Shown here: positions 49,185-61,945 of the stretch, piece after piece
Layout of the letters: each line of letters starts with the position of its first letter
Position numbering within the stretch: position 1 is the first letter of the stretch
Origin: Antilocapra americana
Lineage: Eukaryota; Chordata; Mammalia; Artiodactyla; Antilocapridae
DNA length: 64,000 nt
Direction of reading: 5' to 3'
Assembly (NCBI GenBank): GCA_007570785.1
Contig: ML660201.1
Location: 37,403,656-37,467,655, forward strand
The notes under the pieces: model-generated
The model's database searches: none
Told to the model about the DNA's origin: nothing
What the model saw: only the letters and a program-made list of their open reading frames with translations
Position numbers and translations under genes: made by a program

Positions 49185-49320
49185 TTCAGATGTTATCTCT
49201 TGTAGGCTGTGCAGGTGGGAACGCAGAGACATAGGGCAAGCTCACATAACCGGAAAAGTGAAGCCACAAAAACCAGTCTCCTGAATTCCAGAGCCAGGCT
49301 TTTAACCATTGTCTGACTAT
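49185..49320 (-). repeat. MIR-like SINE (minus)
   Basis: 'gggcaagctcacataaccgg' and 'gaattccagagccaggcttt' fit the reverse MIR phrases for 'gcccaaggtcacacagct' and 'gaacccaggctct'. Diverged. Confidence 0.5.
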
Positions 49321-49889
49321 CTTAACTCCTTGATATTGCTTCAGTTCTTCCTAGTAGGTGAGAAGAAAGGGAAAATGAACATAGTATTGTTGTTTTTCCT
49401 ACCTCCTGATTTTAAAAAAAGCATTTATTCTCTAATGCATGCATAACAGCACAATTTATATCATTAAGGAGAGAGTCAGTGTCTCAGCTGTGAACTTAGC
49501 CAGGAGAAAATATCACCAAGACTAGCTTTCTCTTTCAGAAAAGTAAAGCTGGAGTTCATCAGTAGCTGTGTCTTTGCCTAGTTGTAGTCTGAGTGTAGGC
49601 ATGGCGAGTATCAAACCAGTATTTATAAATGAGATTTCTGTCCACTTACTTTACTTTCTTGTCTCCATTGATGGAATATGTTTTGTTTTAAAACAGTCCC
49701 TTGATTTGCACTCCAGTCACACACCTGTCTCCATCTTACTGCTTTCTTTTTTAGGTTTTCTGGATTGTTTCTTTGTTACATGTTATCTAATTTGACCCTG
49801 TCCAACAGAACTTTCTTCAGTGATGCAAATGTTCTACACCATCCTTTGTAATAGCCACCAGCCACATGAGATTATTTAATACTTGAAAC
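49321..49889. other. Unassigned sequence
   Basis: Nothing recognised. Confidence 0.4.
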
Positions 49890-50265
49890 TTACCCACTGA
49901 GAGACACATACCATATACCATTACTTACATGTGGAATCTAAAATGTGATGCAAATGAACATATCTATGAAACAGACTCACAGACCTAGAGAACAGACTTG
50001 TGGTTGCCCGGAGTGAAGGGGCAAGGGGAGAAGAAGGGAAAGATTAGGAGTTTGGGATCAGCAGATGCAAACTGTCGTATATAGAATGGATAAACAACAA
50101 GGCCCTACTGTATAGCTCAGGGAATTATATTCAGCATCCTGTGATAAACCATAATGGAAAAGAATAGGAAAAATAATATATATGTATATAACTGAATCAC
50201 TTTGCTGTATAGCAGAAATGTACGTAACATTGTGAGTCAACCGTACTTCAGTAAAACTGTAAATA
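49890..50265 (+). mobile_element. L1 3' UTR fragment (plus)
   Basis: 'acttacatgtggaatctaaa', 'gatgcaaactgtcgtatata', 'aaggccctactgtatagctc' and 'atcactttgctgtatagcag' form the 3' end of an artiodactyl-lineage L1. Confidence 0.8.
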
Positions 50266-50384
50266 ATGCCTGCACTGAGGAACTGCATTTCTTATTTTAG
50301 TTCATTTAAATTTAACAAACCACATGTGGCTGCTGGCTTACATTTTGAATAGCACCAATCTAATTAGATTTTGACAGAAGAGGT

Positions 50385-51155
50385 TTTTTTTAAAAGTTTT
50401 TATTGAAGTATAATTGCTTTATAATGTTGTGTATGTATATATCCATACATATATTCCCTCTTTTTTGTATTTTCTTCCCATGTAGATCACCACAGAGAAA
50501 TGAGTAGAGTTCCCTGAGCTATTCAATACAGTCTCATGAGTTACCATTTCATACATTGTATAAGTAGTTTATATATATCAGTCTCAATCAGTCAATTCAT
50601 CCCACCTCCCTTCCCTCCTTTGGGGTCCATACATTTATTCTCTATGTCTTTGTCTCTATTTCTGTTTTACAAATAAGAATATCTATACCATGTCTCTAGA
50701 TTCCATATAAATGCGTTAATATACAGTATTTGTTTTTGTCTCTCTGACTTCACTCTGTATGGCAGTCTCTTGGCCCATCCATGTCTCTATAAATGACCCA
50801 GTTTCATCCCTTTTCATGGGTGAGTAATATTCCATTCTCTATATGTACCACATCTTTATCCATTCTTCTGTTGATGGACATTTAGGCTGTTTCCATGTCA
50901 TGTCTTTTGTGAATAGTACTGCACTGAACATTGGGAGGCATGTACCTTTTGGAATTATGATTTTCTCTGGGTATATGCCTAGCAGTAGGATTGCTGGGTC
51001 ATACAGTAGCTCTGTTTTTCATTTTTCAAGGCACTCTCATACTGATCTACACAGTGCCTGTATCAATTTATATTCCCACCAGCAGGGAAGAGGGTTCCCT
51101 TTTCTCCACACCCTCTCCAGCATTTATTATTTGTAGATTTTTTAATGATAGTCCC
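50385..51155 (-). mobile_element. L1 3' fragment including ORF2 end (minus)
   Basis: Starts with reverse tail 'tttttattgaagtataattg', then 'gagttccctgagctattcaa'. It runs on into ORF2-end phrases 'tctttatccattcttctgtt', 'tgctgggtcatacagtagct' and 'tattcccaccagcagggaag'. The ORF at 50843-51136 is the antisense shadow of this. Confidence 0.85.
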
Positions 51156-54100
51156 ACAATGCATTTTTAATTACACAGTATGATTAATGGAATCATGAGA
51201 ATTGTGAGCCTTTTAAGTGAATCTTTAAGTGTCATAAAACAAACTATATGTTCTTCAAAAGTTGACTTTTAGTCAGCGTTTTCGTGCTCCATCAGGGGAT
51301 AACTGTCTTCTAATCTCCTCTGCAAGGAAGAGCAGAAATGGGGCTCACCTATCCTGTGTGGGGTTTGTACAGGCCTTAATGACTCACGCGCTTCTCTGTC
51401 AGCCTGATGTGAGCACTCTGTATTTGCCATATTAAGAGAGAAGGGGCAAAGTTGTCAGCCAGAAAGCGGCCCCAACTTGGTTCATATTTTCAGACTACAT
51501 ACGCGCACACAGCTTGCTACTGATGTGTACCATGTGGGGAAAGTCCAGGGAGAATTAGGTTTCTCTCATGATTGAATACTAGTACTTGGTATGTGGAAAA
51601 ACAGTCTCTTGCTTGTATAGGCAAACAGCTGTTGTTATCTAAAAAATAATCATTATGATAGAAAGTGCATGCTTCTCCTGTCTTCTATCAGAATATGTTG
51701 TGTGTGAAGACATGCATGTTTAATCTGAAAAAAATATATATAACTGTTGATATGACAAATTAAAAAAAAATATTAGCCAGAAATGGGAGCTCATCATCTA
51801 TTTTTTTTTATGCTCTATACCCGTACCCAGTAGAAACAAAAGGCAAGCCCCAAATGTAATTTTTACATTTTCTAATCATCACATTTAAAAACTAAAATGG
51901 TATAAGTGAATTTGATTTTAATCTAGTTTACTCAACCTGGTATCTCAAATACTTAAATGTGTGATCAGTTTAAAAAAAATTAATGTGATATTTTGTATTC
52001 TTTTTCTGTAGTCAGTCTTTGAAATTGAGTGTGTATTTTAGATTAACAGCACGTGATGCAGACTGGCCACACCACATGTGTATGATAATGGCGCCTGGTA
52101 GTGGCTCCCCACTGGGCAGCACAACTCTAGGTCCTTGTTTAGGGCACAGTGAACCATGTTTGAACTTACGAGGGTGCTTCGCCAAAAGGAAAACAGGGAT
52201 CATCAAATACCCAGTGAAGAGCTACTACGTTGACTGGCATCAGCCCAGTGCAGTCTGAATCTGTGGTCAAGAGGGATCAGTAATCTGGGACCATTTGTCA
52301 GAACATGCTTAGGGAGGAAATTTTTTTAGAAATTGTTGGTACAATTCAAGTTTTCCTTGTTCCAATTGTGATGATAACTTCTAAAGACATTTTGAAATTC
52401 TAAGTGTATGAAATATCATTTTGTCTCTATTCCAACACAAAACCCATAAAACTTGCAAATTTTTTTGTGAACTACCAAGGGTGGGTTGTCCTGTGGGTCT
52501 AACTGAATCATTTGCTTTATTCTTAAAAAGCAAAATAACTCTATCTTGACTAACTACTACTAGTACTTTAGGTGGTCTTTTAATACAAGTTTATTTAGTT
52601 ATTTTATAATTTTGTAAATTAAATCCAAGCTTTGAAAAAAGGCATATTTTGCATGGGTATGTTGTAGAGGGCTATTTTCGATTGCTGCTAGAAAAGGCAT
52701 TGAAAATTGCTCTTCTTTCAGTATGAAAGTTGCACAGTTGCTTGAATCCCAGACAGAAAAAAATAGTAACTATTACTCAAGGCTTTATCTGCTGTTAACC
52801 ATGAATAGTAAGTTGGTTTAATTAATATGTAATTTTTTACAAGTTAAGAAGCTTGAAACTTGGACTGATGTTCAGGTGAAACTTACTGGTGGTTTTGGTT
52901 GTGTAAACATTCTTATAGAGAGTCTCTAGATTCTGTTGTATCAAAAGATATTTGAGCTCCAATTTGACTGCTTTTAAAATCTCTGTAGTTCCTAATATCC
53001 CTTGAGTGTGAATAGTATAACCTGGCACAGTTGGGAGTCAGTTACTATTGGTCAGACAGATAGATGCTTTGGGTATCATCAAGTCCAGACCATTGTAAAC
53101 ACTCAAGGTTAGCTCTCTCTGAATAATTACTGCAAATTATATATGGAAAACATGTAGAGCAGCAAGAATTACATATAGGAATCTTTAGGAAATATTTAAT
53201 ACTATAGGAAATTAAATATATGTATTACATGTGTTATTAGACTTTTTTTCATTTTACATTTCCTGTAATTTGGAAAAAAAATATTATAGCAAGTAGAGAA
53301 GCTTTTAATAATTAAATAGGTTGGAAACAAGAAACAGAGTTGCCCTATACCTTTCAGGGTACAGTATCCTAGCTGCTTCAGCACAATTCATTTCCTAATG
53401 TGAAGTTTATAGTATGAACTAACTGTATCTATGTCTTGGACTTCATTAGAAACAAGAGATGTATGCTTTCTTTGGGAAATAGTTGAATGATTTCATATCT
53501 CAGATGTTACCTTTGTTTCCCCCTTGACTCATGGGGAGAGCAACAGTACAATTAAATTGATTTTAAATCACATTTAGCATTATGTATTGATCAGATAGAA
53601 GTGCTCTGAAGCAAATGTCACATTGTTCAACTCCAAAAAGCATCTCCATCGGATAACAGAAGCAGCACCAGCTTTCATCTCTGTTAAGTAATTCAGATGA
53701 TGTTATAAGTCAGGAGAGTGAGATACACGTGGCGAGTAAATGGCTCCCAAACCTTATTATTGAAATGCAGCCTTCAATTCAGTTTATTAGCTTGTTCTTT
53801 ATTCTCATTTATATTTTATTACCTTGGAATACAGTCATAGGATCCTGGAAATGGAGTTTTCTTTAAATAAATTGTTCCTGAAGTTTCTAAAGTCTTTGGT
53901 TAAGTGACGTCTGGGAGCAGACATGATGTCGGCCAAGGCCAAGTTTTCAGATAAGGGGAGGGGGTACAAATGTTTCTCTGAGTCAGCTGTGATAATATCT
54001 CTGTGTTTCTGCTTCTTTATCTGTCATTTTTGTTTCTGAAGAGTAAATTCCTGGTTGTGTTAGAGGTGGAGGGGGTGGCAGGTTAGCTTAGAGGTATAGA

Positions 54101-54554
54101 ATTTGGTTGTCTAAAGTCTTGTATTATTAAAAGTAAAGTGGTTCTCCCTGTAATAGTTGCATGTTCACACCAGGGGATTCCTGGAACGACTGGGAGGAGA
54201 AGCACCCGGTGAGCTACTTTGGCCATCGCTTTATCCCCTTAGGGGCTCCCCCACACCCTGCCTGCCTGTGTGAGCTTCAGGGGTGTTGTGATTATTAGTA
54301 TCTATTCCCGGCTCATGCCATGCCTTCAGGGAGGAAAATGATGCAGCTGTTGAGCTATTTTGTCAGTCTCATCTTTATCCATTTCCTTTCCACTGTGTCC
54401 ATTTGTTTCCCTCTCTGTTCCTCAGCCTGAGTCAGTTTCCTCTCTGCTGATACCTCTTCTCACATTTTCCTCCATTGCTCTGATGGTACAGTCTAACCCC
54501 TCTCCTTTGGCCCAGGGGCTAAACCACCTAAGGTCTGTTGGAGAGGCAGCGTTG
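51156..54554. other. Unassigned block poor in young repeats, 3.4 kb
   Basis: The longest stretch without a ruminant SINE or LINE. AT-rich with no gene. 53600-53770 and 52030-52260 are less AT-rich and not obviously repetitive. Confidence 0.45.
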
Positions 54555-54995
54555 CTTGATGTTTAAAGGCACAGATGTGGCAGACACACTGTCTGGATTC
54601 AAACCCAGCTTCGCCTTTTAGAAGCTTGGAGACTGTAGGTGATTTTTTTTTTTTTTAATTCTCTCCTGTCTGAAGTAGAGGGCTTCCTAGGTGGCACAGT
54701 CGTAAAGAATCCACCTGACAGAGCAGGAGATGCCAGAGATGTGGGCTCCATCGCTGGGTTGAGAAGATGACCTGGAGGAGGAAATGGCAACCCACTCCAA
54801 TATTCTTGCCTGAAAATTCCCACGGACAGAGGAGCCTGGTGGGCGTCCATGAGGTCCCAAAGAGTCAGACATGAGCACGTCTGATGTAGAGAGTAGTGGC
54901 ACATGCCTCCTCGGGTGGTTGTGAATAGCACATGAGCTAATGTATGTAAGTGCTTAGAGGGGTACCTGACATACAGTTAAGGTCAGTCCATGCAT
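54555..54995 (+). repeat. MIR SINE split by a Bov-tA
   Basis: Left part 'ctgtctggattcaaacccag' and 'cttggagactgtaggtgat' (54555-54660). Right part 'gcacatgagctaatgtatgt', 'aagtgcttagaggggtacct' (54912-54990). Together they give one MIR with the SINE in its middle. Confidence 0.7.
54683..54895 (+). mobile_element. Bov-tA SINE inside the MIR
   Basis: Forward copy: 'gggcttcctaggtggcacag', 'cctgacagagcaggagatgc', 'aaatggcaacccactccaat', ending 'agagtcagacatgagcacgt'. Confidence 0.9.
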
Positions 54996-55289
54996 GCCTG
55001 TGGTGTTTTGATGCCTAAAAGGCATTGAGCAGTAAAACAGCCTAATGGTACTTGTGCTACTTTGTATCTGCTCTGTTCAGCCCACCCCTCATTCTGTGTA
55101 ATAGATCTGGTAAGAAGGGGTCGGTGCATTCAGGACTACTATACCTTAATAATCTGGGAGAAGCAGGAGAAGCGGTTTTGAGGGTGGTCTTCCAGATGAT
55201 GGAATTGGCAGTGGGAAAGAAACCACTGAATACCAGCATCCCAGGGCAGGTGTGGGAGTAGAGGTTGGAGATGGCCCCAAATTTTTTTT
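54996..55289. other. Unassigned sequence
   Basis: Short ORFs only; nothing recognised. Confidence 0.4.
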
Positions 55290-55985
55290 TTTTTTTTTGT
55301 CTTCCAAAACATGACCAACTCATATTCCCTGCCTCCAAAGGGCTTGACAGTCCCTTGGGGAGGACAGATAAGAAAACAGACAGCTCAAGTGTCGTGTGTA
55401 AAGTAATAACAAAAGTGAAAACCCATGCACGGGCAGAGGACATCTGGGTCCAGTCATGGAAAGAGTGTGAGAGGAGTAAGGCCAGGCCTCCAGAGAGGCA
55501 GGGCAGGTAAGAGAAACTGAGCTGAGGAGTTAAGAAAGGGTGTTAGTATGAGTCACTGAGTTGTATCCGACTCCACGGACTATAGCCCGCCTGCTCCTCT
55601 GTCCGTGGAATCCTCCAAGCAAGAACACCAGAGTGGAGAGTGGGTAGCCATTCCCTTCTCCAGGGAATCTCCCCAATCCAGGGATTGAACCCGGGTCTCC
55701 TGCATTGGCAGGCAGATTCTTTATCTGACCAACCAGGGAAAGGGTATTCTAGGCCAAGGACAAACAAATGAATGGGGGGTGCAGAGTCTAGAGCTAAGAG
55801 CACCTCGTGCAATCCAGCAGGGCCGGAGCACAGTGTGGGTGAGGAACGGCAGCAGGCGGGCTGTGAGGGCTTAGCAGGACTTGGATCTTGCAGTGTCTTC
55901 AAACCCACACCCCCGCATGTGAAGGAACAAGGGGAGGACTTAAAAGAGTTTTTAACAAGGAGTGGCTGAGGTCCTCTTTGTGCAA
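55290..55985 (-). repeat. L2 LINE, split by a Bov-tA
   Basis: Left arm 'tattccctgcctccaaaggg' and 'gacagataagaaaacagaca' (to 55540). Right arm 'ggtattctaggccaaggaca', then 'gcagtgtcttcaaacccaca' and 'gttttta' (55743-55985). Both match the reverse L2 order. Confidence 0.6.
55545..55742 (-). mobile_element. Bov-tA SINE inside the L2
   Basis: Reverse copy, 'agtatgagtcactgagttgt' to 'atctgaccaaccagggaaag'. Confidence 0.9.
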
Positions 55986-56179
55986 TGAAACTTAGGTCTG
56001 GCCACCTTTCAGAGAATGAAGAGATGTGAGCAAGACTGGGTGCTGGATCTTCTGCTTGAAAATACATATGGTGGCAGCTTTCTGTTTTCCAAAGGCCTCA
56101 GAACTGCGACGTTCCTTTAGCTGAAAGCCATATATAGTCTGCTCCTGGCGTTAGGTGGCACGATGTAATTGGAACAGGT
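55986..56179. other. Unassigned sequence
   Basis: Nothing recognised. Confidence 0.4.
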
Positions 56180-56450
56180 GTAAATAAGATTTTGCAATCT
56201 GGCTTGGAGGACAACGAAACTGAGATTGATGTGTTTCCAATCTTTTGCTTCTGTAAAGAACACGGCAGCAAACAACCGTGTACATACTTCTCTTAGGCAC
56301 TTGTCCAATTATTTCCTTAGGATAAATTCCTAGAAATGGGTTAGGTGTTTTAGGGGGGTTGATATATGTGGTCCCAGAACGGTGTGGATGTCTGTAATCA
56401 GAGTAGATAAACAGGTGCTGAACTGGGCGGCAACGCCGAAAGTGCAGATA
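56180..56450 (-). repeat. Old L1 ORF2-end remnant (weak)
   Basis: 'ataattggaacaggtgtaa'-like context followed by 'ccttaggataaattcctaga' and 'aatgggttaggtgtttta' resemble the reverse-strand L1 ORF2 end. Very diverged. Confidence 0.4.
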
Positions 56451-57056
56451 CGGAAATGAAGTGTACAGTGAGCCGCCGTGCCTGGGTGGGCACACATGCC
56501 TAATTTTTCTCTCTGGGCTTCTTTGTACTGCTGATTCCCTTCCCTGTTTGTGGTTAAGACTTGATTGGATGAGTACCTAAGACTGACGGGGTGTTTGTCT
56601 ATAATGACAAGTGCTTGACGGCAGCAGCAGTGACGAGCGGCCCTGGGGAGACATCACCACCCACTTGAGAGAGATCCATGAAGGGTTTATGACCCATTTG
56701 AATCCTGATCGAGCATCACTGTCTTGACCCTCAGGGAACCAATTGTCTGGAATACTTGCTCTGTCAGTCTGAGTGATGTGCTTAGAATCCCTTGGAAACC
56801 TAGGAGCCCGACTGTTTGTAAAACACAGAGTGAATTATCAAGAAGACCAAGGGACTGGAACTATGTTATTGCCACAATGCACACTCATGTTTGCTAAATA
56901 AATTGATGTGCTCATCAGACCCGGTATCCAAAATGTAACTTAACCACATTCAACTGTAAACTATTTGAAATTCCAAGGCAATGGTGTTTTAATCTTGATC
57001 GTACCGCATAAGATGATTTTGTCTTTGCCTTTTGGCCCTGGTCTACAGTAGGAACT
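56451..57056. other. Unassigned sequence
   Basis: Nothing recognised. 56620-56800 is slightly GC-richer. Confidence 0.4.
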
Positions 57057-57255
57057 GGGTTTCCCAGGTGTCTCAGTGGTAAAGAGTCCACCTCCCAAAC
57101 CTGTGGGTTTGATCCCTGGGTCAGGAAGATCCCTTGGAGAAGGAAATGACAATCTGCTGCAGTCTTCTTGCCTGGGAAATCCCATGGACAGAGGAGCCTG
57201 GTGGGCTAGTCTGTGGGGTTACAAAGGGTTGGACACAACTTAGCAACTAAACGGC
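57057..57255 (+). mobile_element. Bov-tA SINE
   Basis: Forward copy: 'gggtttcccaggtgtctcag', 'ggtttgatccctgggtcagg', tail 'acacaacttagcaactaaac'. Confidence 0.9.
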
Positions 57256-58569
57256 AAACTTCAGTAGGAATGTTTACCTGCCACATATGGCACAAGAAAC
57301 TTTTAAGATCTGTAGACATATATGTAATGTTCGCTAGTAACTACAAAGTGTTTCTCATCTGCTGAGTCTCTTCACCTGTGTTTGGAAGGGCAGGTGCATC
57401 AGAGGAGGGAAAGGGACACCACTAGGATATAGGGAATCACAAGTGAATAGGATAGGCCATCTTGGTTCTCACTGCCCCTCTCTGCTGGGATGTTGCCTTG
57501 AGGAAAGGCAGAAATGAAAATGGAATAGCAGTATCATCTCAAAATCTTGCACCTGCTGCTGTTAGTTACCCACTAGACCTCCTCCACTAGTGCTCACTCA
57601 TTTACCGCACTTCAGGTTGTTCCTTGCTTTACAAGACGTGAGGTCAGCCTGCTCTGAGCAACTGGACCGGGGTCATGACTATAGCTTAAGGTAAACACCC
57701 TTATGATGAGTAGAAGGCCTTGCCTGGTGACCCATATTCTCTGTTAGCTCATAGAGATGATTTTGTTAAAAAGCTTCCATGGTCATATGGAGCACCATTG
57801 GCCTCTGATGAGATGCAAGGTATATCTTGCCCACCGGGAGGGTGCTCCTGGCTGCTTTTAAAAGTTAAGGACTAGAACTCTCAGCTAGAGAACCATGGTC
57901 ATGAAAGCTTCATTAAATGTTAAAATGGTTAGCTAAACTAAAAAGGAAAAAAAAAAAAACCAAGATAGGAAAACTCCTGTATAAGTAGATGTGGGAAACA
58001 TCAATATTGCTCATTGAGCAGTCTATTCTTCTAATTTGAAAAGAACAGCTATTTGTCATGGTTCTCATCTTGAGCTGGCAGTTACCTAATTAAATGCATA
58101 TGAAATTCACAAGGCTTCACTAAGGGACAGTAATTTTCCTCGGTTGTTTTGTAAAGTTGCCGGGACGAACGAATTACGTTGAACAGATAATGGATGGATT
58201 CTTCCATTGTGCATCGAGGTCCTGAACTGACTAATCATGCCATGGTTATTCATCAATGTGTTACTTTATAATTTGAAAATGAAGGCACCATTTTCATTTC
58301 TGGCTGACTATAGGGAGACTGTTGGTTCCAATTTTGGAATACTGTGACCTGGGTGGGGAAGCTGCCCCTAGAATAGACCATGGTACATAAATCAAGACAG
58401 AGTTTTGGCTTGGAGTAGGTCATTGTGCACCCATGGGGAACATCCTGACCATTGGTCTCTTTTGTAGTCCTCCATGTAGGAGGGTATGGAATTTCAGAGG
58501 TTCATGTCTGTACTCAACTAGGATGATTTTGTGTTGATTGTCATCCATCTGTGAGTTGATGACTCTGCC
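57256..58569. other. Unassigned sequence
   Basis: Nothing recognised apart from an A-run at about 57947-57959. Confidence 0.4.
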
Positions 58570-58975
58570 ACTCTCTCCCACATCCCTGTCTCTTCCCCTT
58601 CTGCCTTATTTGTTGTCCAGTCTCTGCCTCTTTCTATCCTGTGGACTATGCTGCCCAGCTTCCCTTGGATCTAGGATTGCCTCAGGTAAGAGTTAGACAA
58701 GAAGTCAGAGGACTGAAGCAGAAAGCAGTGGGAATTCTTTTTCCTGTTCCTTCCTTGACGGAGCATGGCAGTTCACCATGTCTACCCTTCTTGGTTGCCT
58801 GCCTGTAGCCCTCCCTGGGCTCTGGTATCACCACTGCTTCCCCTTGCCCTTTGAGACCTAGGGACACCCTAGCTTCCTGCCACTGTTACTCTGGGTGCCT
58901 CATGTCCTGTGCTGAGCCCTTCCCCTGCCTGCTCCTCCACTAATAAAACTTTCATAGAGTCTCTTCATTTGGACC
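58570..58975 (+). repeat. Old interspersed repeat, family uncertain
   Basis: 'gggattgcctcag'-type start, 'ccctccctgggctctggtat', 'cttgccctttgagacctagg', then 'ctccactaataaaactttca' with a poly(A)-signal-like end. The layout resembles an ancient LINE or LTR 3' end that I cannot name. Confidence 0.4.
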
Positions 58976-59009
58976 ATGTGAGGTAGATACTTCTTCCTCT
59001 GGGAACCTA

Positions 59010-59165
59010 ATGCAGTAGCGGTTCTCAAACATGGATGTGTTTAGAAAATCCATATTCTTGGTCTCTGATCTTTGGGAGAATCCTTCAGTATATCTGAAGT
59101 GAGTTTTTAGAATCTGCTTTTTACAGAATCTCCCAAGTGGTTCTAAAATTTTGAAGAGCTCTGGC
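59010..59165 (-). mobile_element. MER5-like hAT MITE
   Basis: 'agcggttctcaaacatggat' start, then 'tttagaatctgctttttaca' and 'gaatctcccaagtggttct' fit MER5A phrases. Less complete than the copy at 661. Confidence 0.5.
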
Positions 59166-59489
59166 CTTAGAACAAAGTAATAATACATACTAAGTACTTT
59201 ATAGTTTTTCCTGCGCATCTATTCTTTGTTTTTCTTTCTCCATGATCACATGGGAGGTGCAAAATGGCTATTCTCATCAAAAATGAAACAGACCAATTGG
59301 TGACAAGCAACTGATTTTCTTTCAGCAGAGACCATCCCCAATCATTATTCAGGACAAACTGCATATTTTACTTACCCTGTGATTTTAGCATCCTTTAATA
59401 CTTATTACCTTAAAGCAACTAATAGTAGTTGTCTTTTGAGAATTTGCTTTAATCTGAGTGGTAAGCAGGAAGGCTAGCCTTTAGGAATA
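59166..59489. other. Unassigned sequence
   Basis: Nothing recognised. Confidence 0.4.
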
Positions 59490-59990
59490 TCATACTCATT
59501 TACTTACTCAAATATTTCTTCAGCACCTCCTGTATGCAAGATATAGTGTGGACTGGGGTAATCAAACTGTAGCCCTGGACCAAATCTGGCCCTCTGCCTA
59601 TTTTTTAAAGTAAAATTATGCTAGAACATAGCTATACCCATCTATTTACATATTGTCTATGGCCGCTCTTGCTCATGAGTGTCTGAGTTAAATAGTTGCA
59701 ATATAGACTATGTGGCTTGCAAAGCCTGAACTGCTTGCCATTTGATGCTTGAACTGAAAAAGGCAATAGATCCCTGAACTAGATCCTGGGGATATATTGT
59801 CAGTAAGGTGCTATCGTCCATAGTCTACTGTTGAGACACAGCTGTGAATCAGACAATGCCAAATCCTTTCCCTGGTGGAATGCATTTTATGGGAAACACA
59901 GAAGGCAATAAGGAAGACGAGGTGTAAAGCAGACACTATGTTATAGAATGATAAGCCCAAGGGAGAAAAATAAAGCCAGGAAGGAGGATG
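59490..59990 (-). repeat. L2 LINE 3' end, split by a DNA-transposon relic
   Basis: Left: 'actcaaatatttcttcagca' and 'cctcctgtatgcaagatat' (to about 59550). Right: 'gatcctggggatatattgtc', 'gacacagctgtgaatcagac' and 'aatcctttccctggtggaat' (from about 59780). The two are adjacent phrases of reverse L2. Confidence 0.65.
59555..59775. mobile_element. Old hAT-type DNA transposon relic inside L2
   Basis: 'taatcaaactgtagccctgg', 'accaaatctggccctctgcc' and 'tctatttacatattgtctat', then 'gcttgcaaagcctgaact', resemble a common mammalian MITE whose name I cannot assign with certainty. Its placement between two L2 halves supports an insertion. Confidence 0.55.
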
Positions 59991-61727
59991 GGCAGTGTTG
60001 GGAGCAGAGGGTGCTGTATATACATAAAATGGCTGGGAAGACTCAGTGACGAGGACTTGAGCCTCCTTTTCCACATTTGTTTCTTGCATTTTGCACCTCT
60101 ATCGCTTCTCACTTACATAATTAACATTGCTGGATTCTATCAATTTTAAATCCAAAAAGCAGAATGTGATTTTTCAATTATTGGGGTCCCCTGGTAATTG
60201 AAAGGTAGTGGAAAACATGGAGGTATTTCTTTAGCCTCAGAAAATGCTTCCTCTAGGAAGCATGTTTTACATGTCTCTTCTTCAACAGAGGGGAGGTAGG
60301 ATCCTAGGGAAGGCATATATGTTTTACTCCAGCCCCCACCCTCAGCTGATGGTTACTACCACTGGCAGTTCTTGGCAAAGAGAATTCTGGTGAAGGAGAC
60401 TGCATCTCTTCCATGTGAAGTGATCACCATTTACTGTAGGATGGGGCAAGGGGATGTGTGTAAAATTTAGTGCATTGGCAAATGTACTGCTAGTTGATGG
60501 ATAAACACTTATCTGTTCTAAGTGATCTGAAGTGTCCACACTAGATGTATTTGAAGCCTGTTCTCCTTTGATGGCAAATTTTAGGTAGAAACCTGCCATT
60601 CCATGGCTGATGATGATATACATTTGGAAACATTACAAGAACAATCGTATAGTCCAAAATGCAAGTACATTCAATAAAACTGTAACATAACATGATTATC
60701 TTGTAAAGCTAATCTTCTTCTTGGACCAATGAATGCCCTCCTTGCAGGACAAGGAACACTGATTCAATTTCATTCTGAAGTGGCCATTGTAGTTTGACTC
60801 TGTATTATTAATCCCCTTTTGGCTTGGTTTATTACATTTGAAATTTCTTCTGCTGTTGGAAATTTAGCTACATATTCACATTATTATTTTATTCACCAAA
60901 TCCTATTAGATTCAAAGTAAAAAAAAAAATCATTTTCAGCAAGTGAATACATTTAGAGGTAAGCATTAAAAAATCCCAACTCTCAAGGCATTTCTCTATG
61001 CTAGATTATTGCTCTGTAGCTTTCATTAATTAAATTTCCGAAAAACAAATTTAAAACAAACACTTCCACTAAAGGAAAAATATATTTAAAACATTTCAGG
61101 TCTTAGTTTGCACTTATAGACATGTAAGGAATCTATTTTAAATATATTAAACTAGATCTAGTGCTTATATACTGCATATTATTTAATTTATGAAAAGTTT
61201 CTAGCAACAGTCTAAACTTAATATGAGGCTTAAGGGGTTTAATAATAATAACTTAATTTGAAAGCATCTTTATCTTCAAAACCCTCTGGTCACTTAACGG
61301 AATGCAATAAAATGTAATCATAAAATATGTATCATGCCTTCATATTTCTGAATTTCCATCCTGTTTTTTCTTCTTTTAATCATCTATAAAAATATGTATA
61401 TGAATAATGTGAAGAATAAAAACCTCCAGTTGTTTCACTCTGTGTATAAAGTGCTGATGTGTTCTTTGACAAGTACTAAGAATGAGAATTAAAGGGACAT
61501 ATTAGCACTGTGGAAATAACCTGGCGCTGCTATGTGACCTTTGCAGTGAATTCATAAATGTCTAGAAGACTCAGATCATCAGATGCTCTTCGCTGATGCC
61601 TATATTCAAGAAAAGGGAAAATCTCACTCTCCAAGGGATTTTAATCCATTGAGGATTAAATATTTAGTAATTGTGTTAACCAAAACAAGAAAAAAGAAGT
61701 GAATGCACTAGATTATCATCCTGCGTG
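59991..61727. other. Unassigned AT-rich sequence
   Basis: About 1.7 kb without clear repeats. ORFs at 59811-60089 and 60342-60623 show no motif. Confidence 0.4.
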
Positions 61728-61945
61728 CCTGCGTGTTCAGTTGCTGAGTTGTGTCCGAATCTTTGCAACCCTATGGACTGTAGCCCACCAGGCTCCTCTT
61801 GTCCATGGGATTTCCCAGGTAAGAATACTGGAGCAGGTTGTCTTTCCCTTCTCCAGGAATTCTTCCTGACCCAGGGCCCAGGGATCAAACCCGCACCTCC
61901 TGTATTGAGAGGCGGATTCTTCACCACTGAGCCACATCAGAGAAG
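61728..61945 (-). mobile_element. Bov-tA SINE
   Basis: Reverse copy: 'tgttcagttgctgagttgtg' to 'tcaccactgagccacatcag'. Confidence 0.92.

Noticed and set aside
55543..56067. 174-codon minus-strand ORF
   Set aside because: It is a fusion of antisense Bov-tA and L2 sequence with no protein family signature.
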